This document shows, one piece after another, positions 24,267-34,179 of a stretch of 36,343 nucleotides of DNA (positions are counted from its first letter, which is position 1; each line of letters starts with the position of its first letter). Position numbers and translations under genes: made by a program. The notes below the pieces were generated by a model. That model worked only from the letters and a program-made list of their open reading frames with translations, had not been told where the DNA came from and ran no database searches. The DNA is from Lachnospiraceae bacterium EP-SM-12S-S03 (GTDB lineage Bacteria; Bacillota; Clostridia; Lachnospirales; Lachnospiraceae). The DNA is taken from assembly GCA_020540725.1 (NCBI GenBank), contig JAJBSL010000023.1, positions 1 through 36,343 of the forward strand. Reading direction: 5' to 3'.

Positions 24267-24746
24267 TTATTTATGATACGGTTCTCCATTTATGATCCGG
24301 TAACTCCGATATACCTGTTCCAGAAGAATGACACGCATCAACTGATGTGGAAATGTCATTTTAGAAAAACTAAGTGCATAGTCCGAATGATTTACCACTT
24401 CTTTCCCAAGTCCGATCGACCCTCCAATGATAAACATAATATGGCTTGTTCCCTGCACGCCCAGTTTTTCAATTTTACCCGCAAGTTCTTCTGATGTGAG
24501 CTGTGTCCCACCTATCTCCAAAGTAATCACATATGCATCGTCTTTCACATATTTTAAAATCCGTTCCGCCTCTTTGGAACGGATCTGCTCTTCCACTGTC
24601 TCACTGGCCGTATCCGGTGTTTTCTCATCAACCACTTCCACGATTTCAAGCTTGCAGTATTTACTCAAACGCTTCGTATATTCCGCAATTGCATCTTTCA
24701 AATATTTTTCTTTTATTTTCCCTACCGTAACAATTGTAATCTTCAT
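24267..24746 (-). CDS. rlmH: 23S rRNA (pseudouridine1915-N3)-methyltransferase
   Basis: The 159-residue SPOUT methyltransferase methylates pseudouridine 1915 in helix 69 of 23S rRNA. It begins [20 protein letters not shown], has the SAM knot [13 protein letters not shown], and ends with the family signature [20 protein letters not shown] followed by INGEPYHK. The length is exactly that of the family. The start at 24746 is supported by GAGGG upstream. Confidence 0.97.
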   Translation of the reverse strand: MKITIVTVGKIKEKYLKDAIAEYTKRLSKYCKLEIVEVVDEKTPDTASETVEEQIRSKEAERILKYVKDDAYVITLEIGGTQLTSEELAGKIEKLGVQGTSHIMFIIGGSIGLGKEVVNHSDYALSFSKMTFPHQLMRVILLEQVYRSYRIINGEPYHK

Positions 24747-24765
24747 ATCTTTTTCCCTCAAAAAA

Positions 24766-24801
24766 ATGTCTTTGTGCGAAATTCACACAAAGACATTTTA
24801 T
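24766..24801 (-). terminator. Terminator after nfnB
   Basis: AATGTCTTTGTG and CACAAAGACATT form a 12-bp perfect stem with T7 on the minus strand. It ends the nfnAB transcript 35-70 bp after the stop. Confidence 0.88.
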
Positions 24802-24835
24802 AGCATTTTTGTATTCTAGTAAAGATATCTTCGGA

Positions 24836-26224
24836 TTATTTGTTTGACAAATACTCGTGAATACCTTTTGCACCTGCTTTACCAGCACCCATAGCAAGGA
24901 TAACTGTAGCCGCACCTGTTACAGCATCTCCACCGGCATAGACACCTTCTTTTGTTGTCTTACCTGTCTCTTCGTCTGCAACGATACATTTCCATTTATT
25001 TACTTCAAGACCTTCTGTTGTAGAAGAAATAAGTGGGTTTGGAGAAGTACCAAGTGACATGATAATTGTATCAAGGTCAATTGTGAACTCAGAGCCTTCT
25101 ACTTCAACAGGACGTCTTCTTCCTGATGCATCCGGCTCCCCGAGTTCCATCTTCACGCATACCATTCCTTTTACATATCCGTTCTCATCTACTAAAATTT
25201 CCTTCGGATTTGTAAGTAAGTCGAAGATAACACCTTCTTCTTTCGCATGGTGAACTTCTTCTACTCTAGCTGGTAATTCTTCTTCACTACGACGGTATAC
25301 GATATGAACTTCTGCGCCAAGGCGAAGAGCTGTTCTTGCAGCATCCATAGCAACGTTACCGCCACCAACTACTGCTACTTTTGTACCAGCTACGATCGGT
25401 GTATCATAAGACTCATCAAATGCTTTCATAAGGTTACTTCTTGTAAGATATTCATTTGCAGAGAATACTCCGTTTGCGTTCTCTCCAGGGATTCCCATGA
25501 ATTTCGGAAGACCTGCACCGGAACCTACGAATACAGCTTCAAAACCTTCTTCTTCGATCAATTGATCAATTGTTGTAGATTTACCGATTACAACGTTTGT
25601 CTCGAACTTAACGCCTAATTCTTTTACTTTTTCAATCTCTTTTTTCACAACAGCGTGTTTTGGTAAACGAAATTCTGGAATACCATATACCAATACACCA
25701 CCAAGCTCATGAAGAGCTTCAAATACTGTTACGTCATATCCTAATTTTGCAAGATCACCTGCACATGTAAGACCTGCCGGACCCGAACCGATTACAGCTA
25801 CTTTATGTCCGTTTTTCTCCTCTGCTCCTACTGGCTTAATATCATTCTCTAACGCATAATCAGCAACGAATCTCTCAAGTTTACCGATAGAAACCGGCTC
25901 ACCTTTGATACCACGGATACATTTACCTTCGCACTGTGATTCCTGAGGACATACACGTCCACAAATTGCAGGAAGTGCAGAAGACTCACCAATAATTTTG
26001 TAAGCTTCTTCAATATTTCCTTCTTTTACCTGCTGGATAAATCCAGGGATATTAATCGCTACAGGACATCCTTTTACACACTGTGCATTTTTACAATTAA
26101 TGCAACGTGTTGCCTCATCCATAGCTTCTTCTTTATTATAACCTAAACATACTTCATCAAAATTCTTTGCACGAACCTGTGGTTCCTGTTCTCTTACAGG
26201 TACTTTTTTTAATACATCAGCCAT
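24836..26224 (-). CDS. nfnB: NADPH:ferredoxin oxidoreductase large subunit (NfnB/GltD-like)
   Basis: A 462-residue flavoprotein. Two N-terminal [4Fe-4S] cluster motifs use Cys41/44/49/53 and Cys88/92/98/102. FAD binding is at VAVIGSGPAGLTCAGDL (about 144-160) and NAD(P) binding at VAVVGGGNVAMDAARTA (about 286-302). It ends YAGGDAVTGAATVILAMGAG. Alone such proteins are called glutamate synthase small chain, but the NfnA gene directly upstream, with TAATG overlap, indicates the electron-bifurcating complex that couples NADH, NADPH and ferredoxin. Confidence 0.9.
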   Translation of the reverse strand: MADVLKKVPVREQEPQVRAKNFDEVCLGYNKEEAMDEATRCINCKNAQCVKGCPVAINIPGFIQQVKEGNIEEAYKIIGESSALPAICGRVCPQESQCEGKCIRGIKGEPVSIGKLERFVADYALENDIKPVGAEEKNGHKVAVIGSGPAGLTCAGDLAKLGYDVTVFEALHELGGVLVYGIPEFRLPKHAVVKKEIEKVKELGVKFETNVVIGKSTTIDQLIEEEGFEAVFVGSGAGLPKFMGIPGENANGVFSANEYLTRSNLMKAFDESYDTPIVAGTKVAVVGGGNVAMDAARTALRLGAEVHIVYRRSEEELPARVEEVHHAKEEGVIFDLLTNPKEILVDENGYVKGMVCVKMELGEPDASGRRRPVEVEGSEFTIDLDTIIMSLGTSPNPLISSTTEGLEVNKWKCIVADEETGKTTKEGVYAGGDAVTGAATVILAMGAGKAGAKGIHEYLSNK

Positions 26225-27111
26225 TAGTTTTCACCTCCACAATGACCACATCCACCATGATGTGTATCACCTTCCTGTGCTTTTAACATCGCACGGCCTT
26301 CTTCTGTCTTATACATCATCTGTCTCTTCATAGCCTGATCAAAATCTACCAGGTGTCCGTCAAACTCTGGGCCGTCTACACAAGCAAATTTGATCTCATC
26401 ACCAACCTGAAGTCGACATGCGCCGCACATACCTGTTCCGTCTACCATGATTGGGTTCATACTTACAATAGTAGGAATCTCTAATTTCTTAGTAAGGAGA
26501 CATACGAATTTCATCATAATCATTGGACCGATTGCTACACATACATCGTATTTCTTGCCCTCTCCAACTAATTTTTCAATCATGCTTGTAACCATACCAG
26601 CATGTCCATAAGAGCCATCGTCTGTACAAACATAAAGATTACCTGCTACAGATCTCATCTCATCTTCAAGAATCAACATATCTTTTGTCTTGGAACCTAC
26701 GATAACATCCACATCAATACCATGCTCTTTCAGCCATTTTACCTGTGGATATACAGGCGCTGCTCCAACACCACCTGCAACAAATAGCATCTTTTTATTC
26801 TTTAATGCCTCTAAGTCCTCCTCAACGAATTCTGATGGACATCCTAAAGGACCTGTAAAGTCTCTGAAACTGTCACCTGCTTTCAAATCAGCCATCTTAA
26901 GTGTAGATGCTCCGACAATCTGAAAGACAATTGTGATTGTTCCTGCTTCTCTGTCATAATCGCAAATTGTAAGAGGGATTCTCTCTCCCTTATCGTCCAT
27001 CTTCACAATAACGAACTGTCCCGGTTGACAATGCTTTGCAACTCTTGGGGCTTCAACATCCATAAGATAAATCTTATCTGCTAATTCTTCAGCTTTTAGT
27101 ATTTTATACAT
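26224..27111 (-). CDS. nfnA: NfnA, ferredoxin:NADP+ reductase-like small subunit
   Basis: A 295-residue FAD/NAD(P) reductase of the PyrK/SudB type. FAD domain RIPLTICDYD and NAD domain LFVAGGVGAAPVYPQ are visible, and the [2Fe-2S] cluster sits in DGTGMCGACRLQVG through FACVDGP near 219-241. The C-terminus ends in HHGGCGHCGGEN, an extra cysteine/histidine tail. It is first in the nfnAB operon, with AAGGAGG upstream of ATG 27111. Confidence 0.9.
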   Translation of the reverse strand: MYKILKAEELADKIYLMDVEAPRVAKHCQPGQFVIVKMDDKGERIPLTICDYDREAGTITIVFQIVGASTLKMADLKAGDSFRDFTGPLGCPSEFVEEDLEALKNKKMLFVAGGVGAAPVYPQVKWLKEHGIDVDVIVGSKTKDMLILEDEMRSVAGNLYVCTDDGSYGHAGMVTSMIEKLVGEGKKYDVCVAIGPMIMMKFVCLLTKKLEIPTIVSMNPIMVDGTGMCGACRLQVGDEIKFACVDGPEFDGHLVDFDQAMKRQMMYKTEEGRAMLKAQEGDTHHGGCGHCGGEN

Positions 27112-27142
27112 TATGTGCCTCCTTAAATTTTATCTACTCTTT

Positions 27143-27171
27143 ATCATAAAACATTGTTACCTAAATATCAA
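27143..27171 (-). promoter_or_regulatory. Promoter of nfnAB
   Basis: On the minus strand TTGATA (27166-27171) and TATGAT (27143-27148) are 17 bp apart. A GATAAATTTATC palindrome lies at about 27172-27183, just upstream of the -35. Confidence 0.65.
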
Positions 27172-27217
27172 GATAAATTTATCAAGAATCGATAGGAACA
27201 TTTCCTTATTCTATCCG

Positions 27218-27249
27218 AAAAGGACAGATACTTCAAAAGCATCTGTCCC
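27218..27249 (-). terminator. Terminator after the iron alcohol dehydrogenase
   Basis: GGACAGAT (27222-27229) and ATCTGTCC (27241-27248) form the stem, followed by TTTTC on the minus strand. Confidence 0.75.
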
Positions 27250-27275
27250 AATTTATATTATAAGTGATAATCGGA

Positions 27276-28457
27276 TTAGAAATCAACTTCTGTTCCGTAG
27301 TAAATACATGTAAATAATCTTTCCATTGTTGCAGGATCGATTGTTCTTGGGTTGGATCCTGTGCAGGCATCTCCCACTGCATTTTCAGCAATTGTGGCTA
27401 TCTTCTCTTTGAATTCCTCTTCTTTAATACCAAATTCTTTTAATGTAGCCGGAATTCCTAAAATCACATTGAACTCATCGATTTTCTTACATAAGCTGTT
27501 GATAAGTGCTCGCTCTGAAGCTCCGTCAAGTCCTGTTCTTCTTGCAATTTCAGCATAACGTTTTGCTGCCACAGGATCTTTTGCATTGTATTTGATTACG
27601 TATGGAAGGTACATTGCATTTGCAAGACCGTGGGTAATATGTCCTGTAGAGAATGCAGCACCTGTTTTATGTGCCATAGAATGTACAATACCAAGCAAAG
27701 CATTGGAGAATGCCATACCTGCCAGACACTGTGCATCATGCATCTGTGCTCTTGCTTCCATATTTCCTTTAAATGATGCCGGCAGATAGTCAAATACCAT
27801 TTCAATTGCCTGAATTGCTAACGGATCTGTATATGCACAATTCAAAGTAGATACATATGCTTCAATTGCATGTGTCAACGCATCCATACCAGTGTATGCA
27901 ACCTGATGAGCCGGAAGTTTCTCAACTAACTCAGAATCAACAATTGCAACATCCGGTGTAATGTTAAAGTCTGCTAACGGATATTTGATTCCTTTCTCAT
28001 AATCTGTGATTACAGAGAAGGCAGTTACTTCTGTTGCTGTTCCGGATGTAGAAGGAATTGCAGCAAATTTTGCTTTCTGTCTTAATTCTGGGAAATTAAA
28101 CGGAATGCAAAGATCTTCAAATGTTGTATCCGGATACTCATAGAATGCCCACATAGCTTTTGCAGCATCAATCGGAGATCCTCCACCCATTGCAACGATC
28201 CAGTCAGGTTCAAATTTGCGCATAGCTTCTGCACCTTTCATAACTGTCTCAACTGATGGGTCAGGCTCAACACCTTCAAAAAGCTCAACTTCCATCCCTG
28301 CTTCTTTTAAGTAATTCACAGCTCTATCCAAGAATCCCTGACGTTTCATAGAACCTCCACCAACTACGAGGATTGCTTTTTTCCCTTTTAAGTTCTTCAG
28401 TTCTTCCAGACATCCTTTGCCATGGTAAATATCTCTTGGTAATGTAAATCTTGCCAT
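27276..28457 (-). CDS. Iron-containing alcohol dehydrogenase
   Basis: A 393-residue group III (iron) alcohol dehydrogenase. It has the NAD-binding GGGSPIDAAKAM near 92-103, the STSGTATEVTAFSVI block, and the metal ligands around MDALTHAIEAYVS and GIVHSMAHKTGAAF / THGLANA (Asp and three His). It would interconvert an aldehyde and alcohol with NAD(H), disposing of reducing power in fermentation. ATG 28457 has AAGGAG 9 bp upstream; the ORF could begin three codons earlier but that ATG touches the site. Its promoter carries two Rex-like operators, which fits redox control. Confidence 0.92.
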   Translation of the reverse strand: MARFTLPRDIYHGKGCLEELKNLKGKKAILVVGGGSMKRQGFLDRAVNYLKEAGMEVELFEGVEPDPSVETVMKGAEAMRKFEPDWIVAMGGGSPIDAAKAMWAFYEYPDTTFEDLCIPFNFPELRQKAKFAAIPSTSGTATEVTAFSVITDYEKGIKYPLADFNITPDVAIVDSELVEKLPAHQVAYTGMDALTHAIEAYVSTLNCAYTDPLAIQAIEMVFDYLPASFKGNMEARAQMHDAQCLAGMAFSNALLGIVHSMAHKTGAAFSTGHITHGLANAMYLPYVIKYNAKDPVAAKRYAEIARRTGLDGASERALINSLCKKIDEFNVILGIPATLKEFGIKEEEFKEKIATIAENAVGDACTGSNPRTIDPATMERLFTCIYYGTEVDF

Positions 28458-28493
28458 TTTATACATCTCCTTTGAAAATTGTTGTTTGAATTT

Positions 28494-28511
28494 TTGTTAT
28501 TTTATTAACAT
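28494..28511. promoter_or_regulatory. Second, downstream Rex-like site
   Basis: TTGTTATTTTATTAACAT matches the Rex consensus TTGTTAA-N4-TTAACAA at 12 of 14 fixed positions. It lies in the 5' leader, just downstream of the promoter. Confidence 0.5.
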
Positions 28512-28515
28512 ACTC

Positions 28516-28544
28516 ATTATACATCCGTTAAATATTTAACGCAA
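28516..28544 (-). promoter_or_regulatory. Promoter of the alcohol dehydrogenase with Rex operator
   Basis: On the minus strand TTGCGT (28539-28544) and TATAAT (28516-28521) are 17 bp apart. CGTTAAATATTTAACG (28526-28541), a perfect 16-bp palindrome with GTTAA-N4-TTAAC, overlaps the -35 and spacer. This matches the Rex redox-repressor core, so the gene should be released when NADH is high. Confidence 0.72.
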
Positions 28545-28625
28545 GATTTTTTTGCCTGGTTTTTGTACTTTTTTCCGTACAATAAGGATATGGCAAAAAA
28601 ATTCAATAAAACAGTTTACCTACGC

Positions 28626-28650
28626 AAAAAGAGGAAGATTACTCTTCCTC
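28626..28650 (-). terminator. Terminator embedding the stop codon of the zinc-ribbon gene
   Basis: On the minus strand GAGGAAG, loop AGTAAT, CTTCCTC, then TTTTT. The stop TAA (28639-28641) lies in the loop and the final Glu codons in the stem. Confidence 0.7.
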
Positions 28651-29802
28651 TTCTCCGCCATCAGATGTTTCCCCTGACGAAACTATTTTCAAATCATAAT
28701 TTCTTACTGTTGCTGCACTGATTTTCCCTGTATCATTTTCCATGAGAACTGCGCTGAATATCTTGTTGCCTTCCGGCATCGCAATCGGTCCTTCATATTC
28801 TGTCCAGTTTTCCTTTGTAGGTTCTGCTGAACCAAATACATAATAGGCCGTAAACCCTTCCGGAACCTGGATTGTGATATTCATTGCTTCTTCATAAAGT
28901 CCACTAGACGGTGATACGACAGGCGGATCAGAAATCGGCAATTCTACTGTAATCTTACGTGTCACTGTAAGGCTTGGAATTCCCTTCTTATTGACGCAGA
29001 TTGCTTTGACTACCCATTCTTTTTCATCCAATTCTATCTCTGTTCCGTACTTCGTGCCTTTTTCTACTGTTGGTTCAGATTCATCCAAAGTATAGTATAT
29101 GTCATTCCCTTCCTCAGAAGAAAGTTTCAGTTCCTGGACTTCTTCATAAGTACCATCTTCCAAAGAAAATGTCGGGACTTCCACAATATAATCGGACATC
29201 TCCGAAAGTACAGAGTCTTCCGTACAATTATCTAACATTACAGGAATCTTTTCCGTCTGCTTTGTGTCCACATAAAATTCTGCTGCTGCACGATAAATGT
29301 CCGCATTATCCGGTTGTTCTGCAATCTGTGTCACGAAAATATTTTCCGCATCTGTCAGATTGTCCTGCAGCGTGTACACTTTTGCCATTCCTTTATAAGC
29401 TTCTGCTCTTTTTTTATTTTTTTCAGATGCTTCCTGAAAATATTTATATGCCGCATTGTACCTCTTGTCTTCAATCGCATTATTGCCGCGTTGAATCAAT
29501 CCGCCATAAGAACTACGGAATGCAATCAGGCCAATTAGCATGGCACCAAGAAGTATTCCAAGTATCCAAAGCATCTTTTTCTTCTTATTTTTTCTCTTCT
29601 TTTTACGCTTTACATTTCCTGTCCCGTTTCCATTTCTGCTTTTTTGCGGGCGGTTTGCGCGTCCTTCGATTTCTCCCCTTACATGTGCAGTAAGAACCTC
29701 ATCCAACGGACTGTAATCAGGGACGATTCGCACTTCCGCCCCACAGGCATCACAATAAAGAGCCCCCTCTTTGATCTCAGCTCCACATACACTACATTTC
29801 AC
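28639..29802 (-). CDS. Zinc-ribbon, TPR and chitobiase-C-like membrane protein
   Basis: A 387-residue protein of unknown function. Domains in order: zinc ribbon CSVCGAEIKEGALYCDACG (3-21), a basic linker, one membrane helix MLWILGILLGAMLIGLIAF (about 78-96), TPR-like helices (about 105-185), and two repeats of a beta-sandwich of the CHB_HEX_C type (YYTLDESEPT and YYVFGSAEPT). The tail is acidic. The zinc ribbon is cytoplasmic, so the repeats likely face outside. The start is GTG 29802 with AGGAGG 5 bp upstream. It is 36 bp after fhs on the same strand. Confidence 0.78.
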   Translation of the reverse strand: MKCSVCGAEIKEGALYCDACGAEVRIVPDYSPLDEVLTAHVRGEIEGRANRPQKSRNGNGTGNVKRKKKRKNKKKKMLWILGILLGAMLIGLIAFRSSYGGLIQRGNNAIEDKRYNAAYKYFQEASEKNKKRAEAYKGMAKVYTLQDNLTDAENIFVTQIAEQPDNADIYRAAAEFYVDTKQTEKIPVMLDNCTEDSVLSEMSDYIVEVPTFSLEDGTYEEVQELKLSSEEGNDIYYTLDESEPTVEKGTKYGTEIELDEKEWVVKAICVNKKGIPSLTVTRKITVELPISDPPVVSPSSGLYEEAMNITIQVPEGFTAYYVFGSAEPTKENWTEYEGPIAMPEGNKIFSAVLMENDTGKISAATVRNYDLKIVSSGETSDGGEEEE

Positions 29803-29838
29803 AATAACTCCTCCTAATTCAAGACTTGCTCACGAGTC

Positions 29839-31509
29839 TTAGAACAATCCGGTAATCTGTCCCTTCTCGTTCACATCTATTCCGTTTGCAGCCGGTACTT
29901 TTGGAAGTCCCGGCATTGTCATAACTGCTCCGGTTAAGGCAACGACAAATCCTGCCCCTGCACTCACGTAGACTTCCCGAATATGTATTTTAAAGTTTGT
30001 CGGACGGCCAAGCATTGTAGCATCATCTGACAATGAATATTGATTTTTTGCCATACAAATCGGAAGTGTCTGAAATCCCATAGCTTCGATTTTGGCAAGC
30101 TGTTTTTCTGCTACAGGTGCATACTCCACACCATCGGCTCCGTAAATTTCTTTCGAAATTGTCTCAATTTTTTCTTTCAGCGAAAGTTCATCTGCATATA
30201 AAGTGTGGAAATGGCTTTCCTTTGTCTCTAACGTCTCCAATACTTTCTCCGCAAGCGCAATACCGCCTTCTCCACCTTTTGCCCACACTTCCGAAAGGGC
30301 AAATTCACATCCTCTTTCTTCACAGAACTTCTTAATATATTCATACTCAGCTTCTGTATCTGTCACGAAAGAGTTCAAGGTCACAATTACCGGCACCCCG
30401 AATTTCTGAACATTTTCAATATGTTTTTCCAAGTTGACGATCCCTTTTTTCAAAGCCTCAAGATTCTCTTCCCCAAGGTCAGCTTTCGCAACTCCACCAT
30501 TATACTTCAATGCGCGCACCGTTGCTACAAGCACAACTGCATCTGGTTTTAACTGTGCGCTTCTACATTTGATATCCATGAATTTCTCTGCACCAAGATC
30601 TGCACCAAAACCCGCTTCTGTAATGACGATGTCACAAAGTTTTAATGCTGTTTTTGTTGCTCTTACACTGTTGCATCCATGTGCAATGTTTGCGAAAGGT
30701 CCACCGTGCACGAGTGCAGGCGTATGTTCTAATGTCTGGATAAGATTCGGTTTGATCGCATCTTTCAATAATGCAGTCATAGCACCTGTTGCATTCAACT
30801 GTTCAGCAGTAACAGGCTCTCCTGCAAAATTATATGCGACCACGATTCGTCCCAATCTCTCCTTTAGGTCATTCAGATCATTGGCAAGGCAAAGAATCGC
30901 CATAATCTCAGATGCAACTGTGATCACAAAATGATCTTCCCTTACCATTCCATCCATCTTATTTCCAAGACCTACCACTACATTTCTAAGTACACGGTCA
31001 TTCATATCAAGGCAACGTTTCCACACAACCTGTCTTGGATCAATCTGCAGTGCATTTCCTTGCTGAATATGATTGTCAAGCAACGCTGCCAGCAGGTTGT
31101 TTGCCGAAGTAATCGCATGAAAATCACCTGTGAAATGCAGATTTAAGTCTTCCATCGGTACAACCTGAGCATACCCGCCTCCTGCGGCACCACCTTTGAT
31201 ACCAAAGCATGGTCCAAGAGAAGGTTCCCGAAGTGCAATGATAGCTTTCTTGTTCAGTTGTGCCATGGCCTGTCCAAGTCCTACACTTGTAGTTGTTTTG
31301 CCTTCTCCCGCCGGAGTCGGATTGATTGCCGTTACAAGAACGAGTTTCCCATCTTCATTGTCCTTCACTTTTTCCCAAAGGTCATCGGAAAGTTTTGCTT
31401 TATACTTTCCATAGAACTCCAAATCATCTTCCTGAATTCCAATACTTGCCGCCACATCTTTGATATGTGCCATCTTTGCTTCTTGTGCAATCTGAATGTC
31501 TGTCTTCAT
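29839..31509 (-). CDS. fhs: Formate-tetrahydrofolate ligase
   Basis: A 556-residue ATP-dependent enzyme that makes 10-formyl-tetrahydrofolate. It has the P-loop [17 protein letters not shown] near 65-81, [21 protein letters not shown] near 95-115 (shown in part), and the C-terminal [19 protein letters not shown]. The length is normal. It lies 21 bp after ftsK, with GGGAGG before ATG 31509. Confidence 0.97.
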   Translation of the reverse strand: MKTDIQIAQEAKMAHIKDVAASIGIQEDDLEFYGKYKAKLSDDLWEKVKDNEDGKLVLVTAINPTPAGEGKTTTSVGLGQAMAQLNKKAIIALREPSLGPCFGIKGGAAGGGYAQVVPMEDLNLHFTGDFHAITSANNLLAALLDNHIQQGNALQIDPRQVVWKRCLDMNDRVLRNVVVGLGNKMDGMVREDHFVITVASEIMAILCLANDLNDLKERLGRIVVAYNFAGEPVTAEQLNATGAMTALLKDAIKPNLIQTLEHTPALVHGGPFANIAHGCNSVRATKTALKLCDIVITEAGFGADLGAEKFMDIKCRSAQLKPDAVVLVATVRALKYNGGVAKADLGEENLEALKKGIVNLEKHIENVQKFGVPVIVTLNSFVTDTEAEYEYIKKFCEERGCEFALSEVWAKGGEGGIALAEKVLETLETKESHFHTLYADELSLKEKIETISKEIYGADGVEYAPVAEKQLAKIEAMGFQTLPICMAKNQYSLSDDATMLGRPTNFKIHIREVYVSAGAGFVVALTGAVMTMPGLPKVPAANGIDVNEKGQITGLF

Positions 31510-31530
31510 TCTTCAAGTCCTCCCTTTCTC

Positions 31531-34116
31531 TTAGACGTACTCTTCTATGTACTGCTCAAATTCCTCCATAGACATGAGTACCTTACGTGGTTTTGTTCCC
31601 TCTTCTTCACCTACGACTCCTGCTTCCGCAAGTTGATCCATAATGCGGGCTGCACGGTTGAATCCGATTTTGAACACTCTTTGCAACATCCCGATAGATG
31701 CCTTTTCTTTTTCTATAATGAAACGACCTGCATCTACAAAATACTGGTCCCTTTCATCCCCCGTTCCCGCTCCTCCGGCTCCTGTAGAAATACCGGAAGA
31801 TGCACTGTTCACGTGGTTTGTAATCTCCTCATCATAAGAAACATTGCCATTATGATTTACAAGAAATTCTACGACTGCCTGCACTTCTTGATCTGACACA
31901 AAAGCACCTTGTACACGAACCGGTTTCTGATATCCTTGAGGATAAAAAAGCATATCACCTTTTCCCAAGAGTTTCTCAGCACCATTCATATCAATGATTG
32001 TACGAGAATCCACTCCGGAAGATACAGAAAACGCAATTCTAGAAGGCATATTCGCCTTGATCAATCCTGTAATGACATTGACAGACGGTCTCTGTGTAGC
32101 AAGTACAAGATGAATTCCTGCTGCTCTGGCAAGTTGCGCAAGCCGGCAGATTGCCGTTTCTACTTCTCCCGGAGCCACCATCATAAGGTCTGCCAACTCG
32201 TCCACAATGATCACAATCTGCGGCAGTTTCTTAGGCTTTGTATCATCATCAATATCCTTGATTCCATCTACTTTTTCATTATATCCTGCAAGATCCCGTA
32301 CATTGTATTCAGCAAACAATTGATAACGCTTCTCCATCTCTACCACAGCCCAATTCAAGGCTCCGGATGCTTTCTTCGGATCCGTCACAACCGGAATCAT
32401 CAAATGTGGGATTCCATTGTATACACTAAGCTCCACAACCTTCGGATCAATCATGATCAATTTTACATCCTCCGGATTAGCCTTGTATAAAATGCTCATA
32501 ATCAATGTATTAATACATACCGATTTACCGGATCCAGTTGCCCCGGCAATGAGCACATGCGGCATTTTCTTGATATCTGCCACCACTGCTTTCCCCGCAA
32601 TATCCTTTCCTGCCGCGAATGCAATATTAGATGGGTGATTTTTAAACTCCTCCGTCTCCAAAAGATCTCGAAGCATCACAGCAACATTCTCCTTGTTCGG
32701 AACTTCAATCCCGACTGCTGCTTTCCCCGGAATCGGAGCTTCAATACGAATATCTGCCGCTGCTAGATTTAATTTGATATCATCTGTTAATCCAACAATC
32801 TTGCTGACTTTTACACCTTGTTCCGGTTGAAGTTCAAACCGTGTAACAGACGGGCCACAACTTACATCAGTAATCGTAACGTTCACCCCAAAGTTCTTCA
32901 GTGTCTGTTGAAGCTTCATAGCCGTCTCTCTCAAATATCTTTCTGAATCTCCTCCTCCACGTTTGCCTTTTTTCAGAAGATTAAGAGGTGGAAGTTTATA
33001 TTCCGGTTTCGGTTTATTATTTTCCTTCTCTATGACAGAAGCCACATCTGCCACTTCGGCAGCCACATCTACTTTCGCCTTCTTCGTCGTCCCTTCCTGT
33101 CCGGATTCCGGAATCTCTTCCATCGGAACCGTCTCCATAGTTACGTTTCCTACAGACGCAGTCTCCATATCCCTGTCGTCTTCTTCTGTTACCTCCGGTA
33201 TCGCTCGATTAATCACGATTGGCTCCATCTCCGGTACTGCATTTTCCCCGGATACTTCTTCTTCAAACGGAAGTGGTAGTTTTTCTTCTGAACTTAGCCC
33301 CTTGATCTGTGGAATCTCCTCCGGTTGTGGCGGCAATATCTCTTTCATCTCTGCCTTTCCCTGCACCAAAGTTGTATCAAAGGAAACTCCGCTTACCTGT
33401 CGCTCTCTTCGCTTCAGTTCTCTGTTTTGTTCTCGTTCTTCTTTACGATTGACTGCTGCCTCCCGACGCCTTGCCGCGTCTTCCTTCGCCGCCTCATACG
33501 CCTTCCGGCTTCCCTTCTGTAAACCACGCAAAAATGATTTTTCTGTAATTAATACAAGACTGATAATAATAAGAGCAATCACAACAACAAACGTTCCGGG
33601 AACTCCAATTGCCGGGCAAAGCAGTTTGACAAATGTTCCACCCAGGATTCCTCCACCATTCTTCCCTGTACTTGAATCACGGTAATACGCAAATAGCGTG
33701 TGTGATTTTTCATAATTTGTTGTAATAAGTTGTATAAATGTGCAAGACATTAATGTTAAGATCACACCCGCAATGACTTTTATGTAAGCAACGGAATTGC
33801 TTTTATTGGATGTGGCAAAAGCAATTCCTATAAAAATGACAATCGGCATAATATATGCCGGTAAACCGAATATTCCAAATAAAACGGATGACACATGGTC
33901 TCCCAAAAATCCCCCTATTCCAAAATTGCTGATCAAGAGCAAAATGCACACCGCCAATGAAACCAATATTGTAATCTCCCCGCTTACAAATGACTGATCC
34001 GGCTGTTTTCCTGTGTTTTTCTTAGCAGTTGATCTCTTTGTAGTCTGTTTACCTGACTTTTTGGTCTTAGTCGATTTCGAAGTTGACTTTCTTGTATTGT
34101 TTGACTTCGACGCCAT
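31531..34116 (-). CDS. ftsK: DNA translocase FtsK/SpoIIIE
   Basis: An 861-residue septal DNA pump. After a basic N-terminus come about four membrane helices (35-180), then a charged linker rich in Glu and Arg (200-360), and the motor with Walker [10 protein letters not shown] near 523 and Walker [11 protein letters not shown] near 635. The gamma winged helix ([20 protein letters not shown]) is near 795-861 and reads KOPS-type signs. ATG 34116 has GGGAGG 8 bp upstream. Next to tepA, as in Bacillus. Confidence 0.96.
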   Translation of the reverse strand: MASKSNNTRKSTSKSTKTKKSGKQTTKRSTAKKNTGKQPDQSFVSGEITILVSLAVCILLLISNFGIGGFLGDHVSSVLFGIFGLPAYIMPIVIFIGIAFATSNKSNSVAYIKVIAGVILTLMSCTFIQLITTNYEKSHTLFAYYRDSSTGKNGGGILGGTFVKLLCPAIGVPGTFVVVIALIIISLVLITEKSFLRGLQKGSRKAYEAAKEDAARRREAAVNRKEEREQNRELKRRERQVSGVSFDTTLVQGKAEMKEILPPQPEEIPQIKGLSSEEKLPLPFEEEVSGENAVPEMEPIVINRAIPEVTEEDDRDMETASVGNVTMETVPMEEIPESGQEGTTKKAKVDVAAEVADVASVIEKENNKPKPEYKLPPLNLLKKGKRGGGDSERYLRETAMKLQQTLKNFGVNVTITDVSCGPSVTRFELQPEQGVKVSKIVGLTDDIKLNLAAADIRIEAPIPGKAAVGIEVPNKENVAVMLRDLLETEEFKNHPSNIAFAAGKDIAGKAVVADIKKMPHVLIAGATGSGKSVCINTLIMSILYKANPEDVKLIMIDPKVVELSVYNGIPHLMIPVVTDPKKASGALNWAVVEMEKRYQLFAEYNVRDLAGYNEKVDGIKDIDDDTKPKKLPQIVIIVDELADLMMVAPGEVETAICRLAQLARAAGIHLVLATQRPSVNVITGLIKANMPSRIAFSVSSGVDSRTIIDMNGAEKLLGKGDMLFYPQGYQKPVRVQGAFVSDQEVQAVVEFLVNHNGNVSYDEEITNHVNSASSGISTGAGGAGTGDERDQYFVDAGRFIIEKEKASIGMLQRVFKIGFNRAARIMDQLAEAGVVGEEEGTKPRKVLMSMEEFEQYIEEYV

Positions 34117-34150
34117 AAAATCCCTCCCCAATTCTAAACATACATATAAT

Positions 34151-34179
34151 ATTATAGCATTGGAATTCTATTATGTCAT
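34151..34179 (-). promoter_or_regulatory. Promoter of ftsK
   Basis: On the minus strand ATGACA (34174-34179) and TATAAT (34151-34156) are 17 bp apart. The -35 overlaps the tepA stop codon. Confidence 0.55.

Noticed and set aside
29070..29693. Plus-strand open frame of 207 codons
   Set aside because: It is antisense to the zinc-ribbon/TPR gene, which has clear domains and a strong ribosome site.
31258..31896. Plus-strand open frame across the fhs-ftsK junction
   Set aside because: Both minus-strand genes are unmistakable; this frame has no recognisable domain.
32963..33685. Long plus-strand open frame of 240 codons
   Set aside because: It is antisense to the ftsK linker region; its Ser/Thr-rich product is the shadow of a Glu/Arg-rich sequence and it has no ribosome site.
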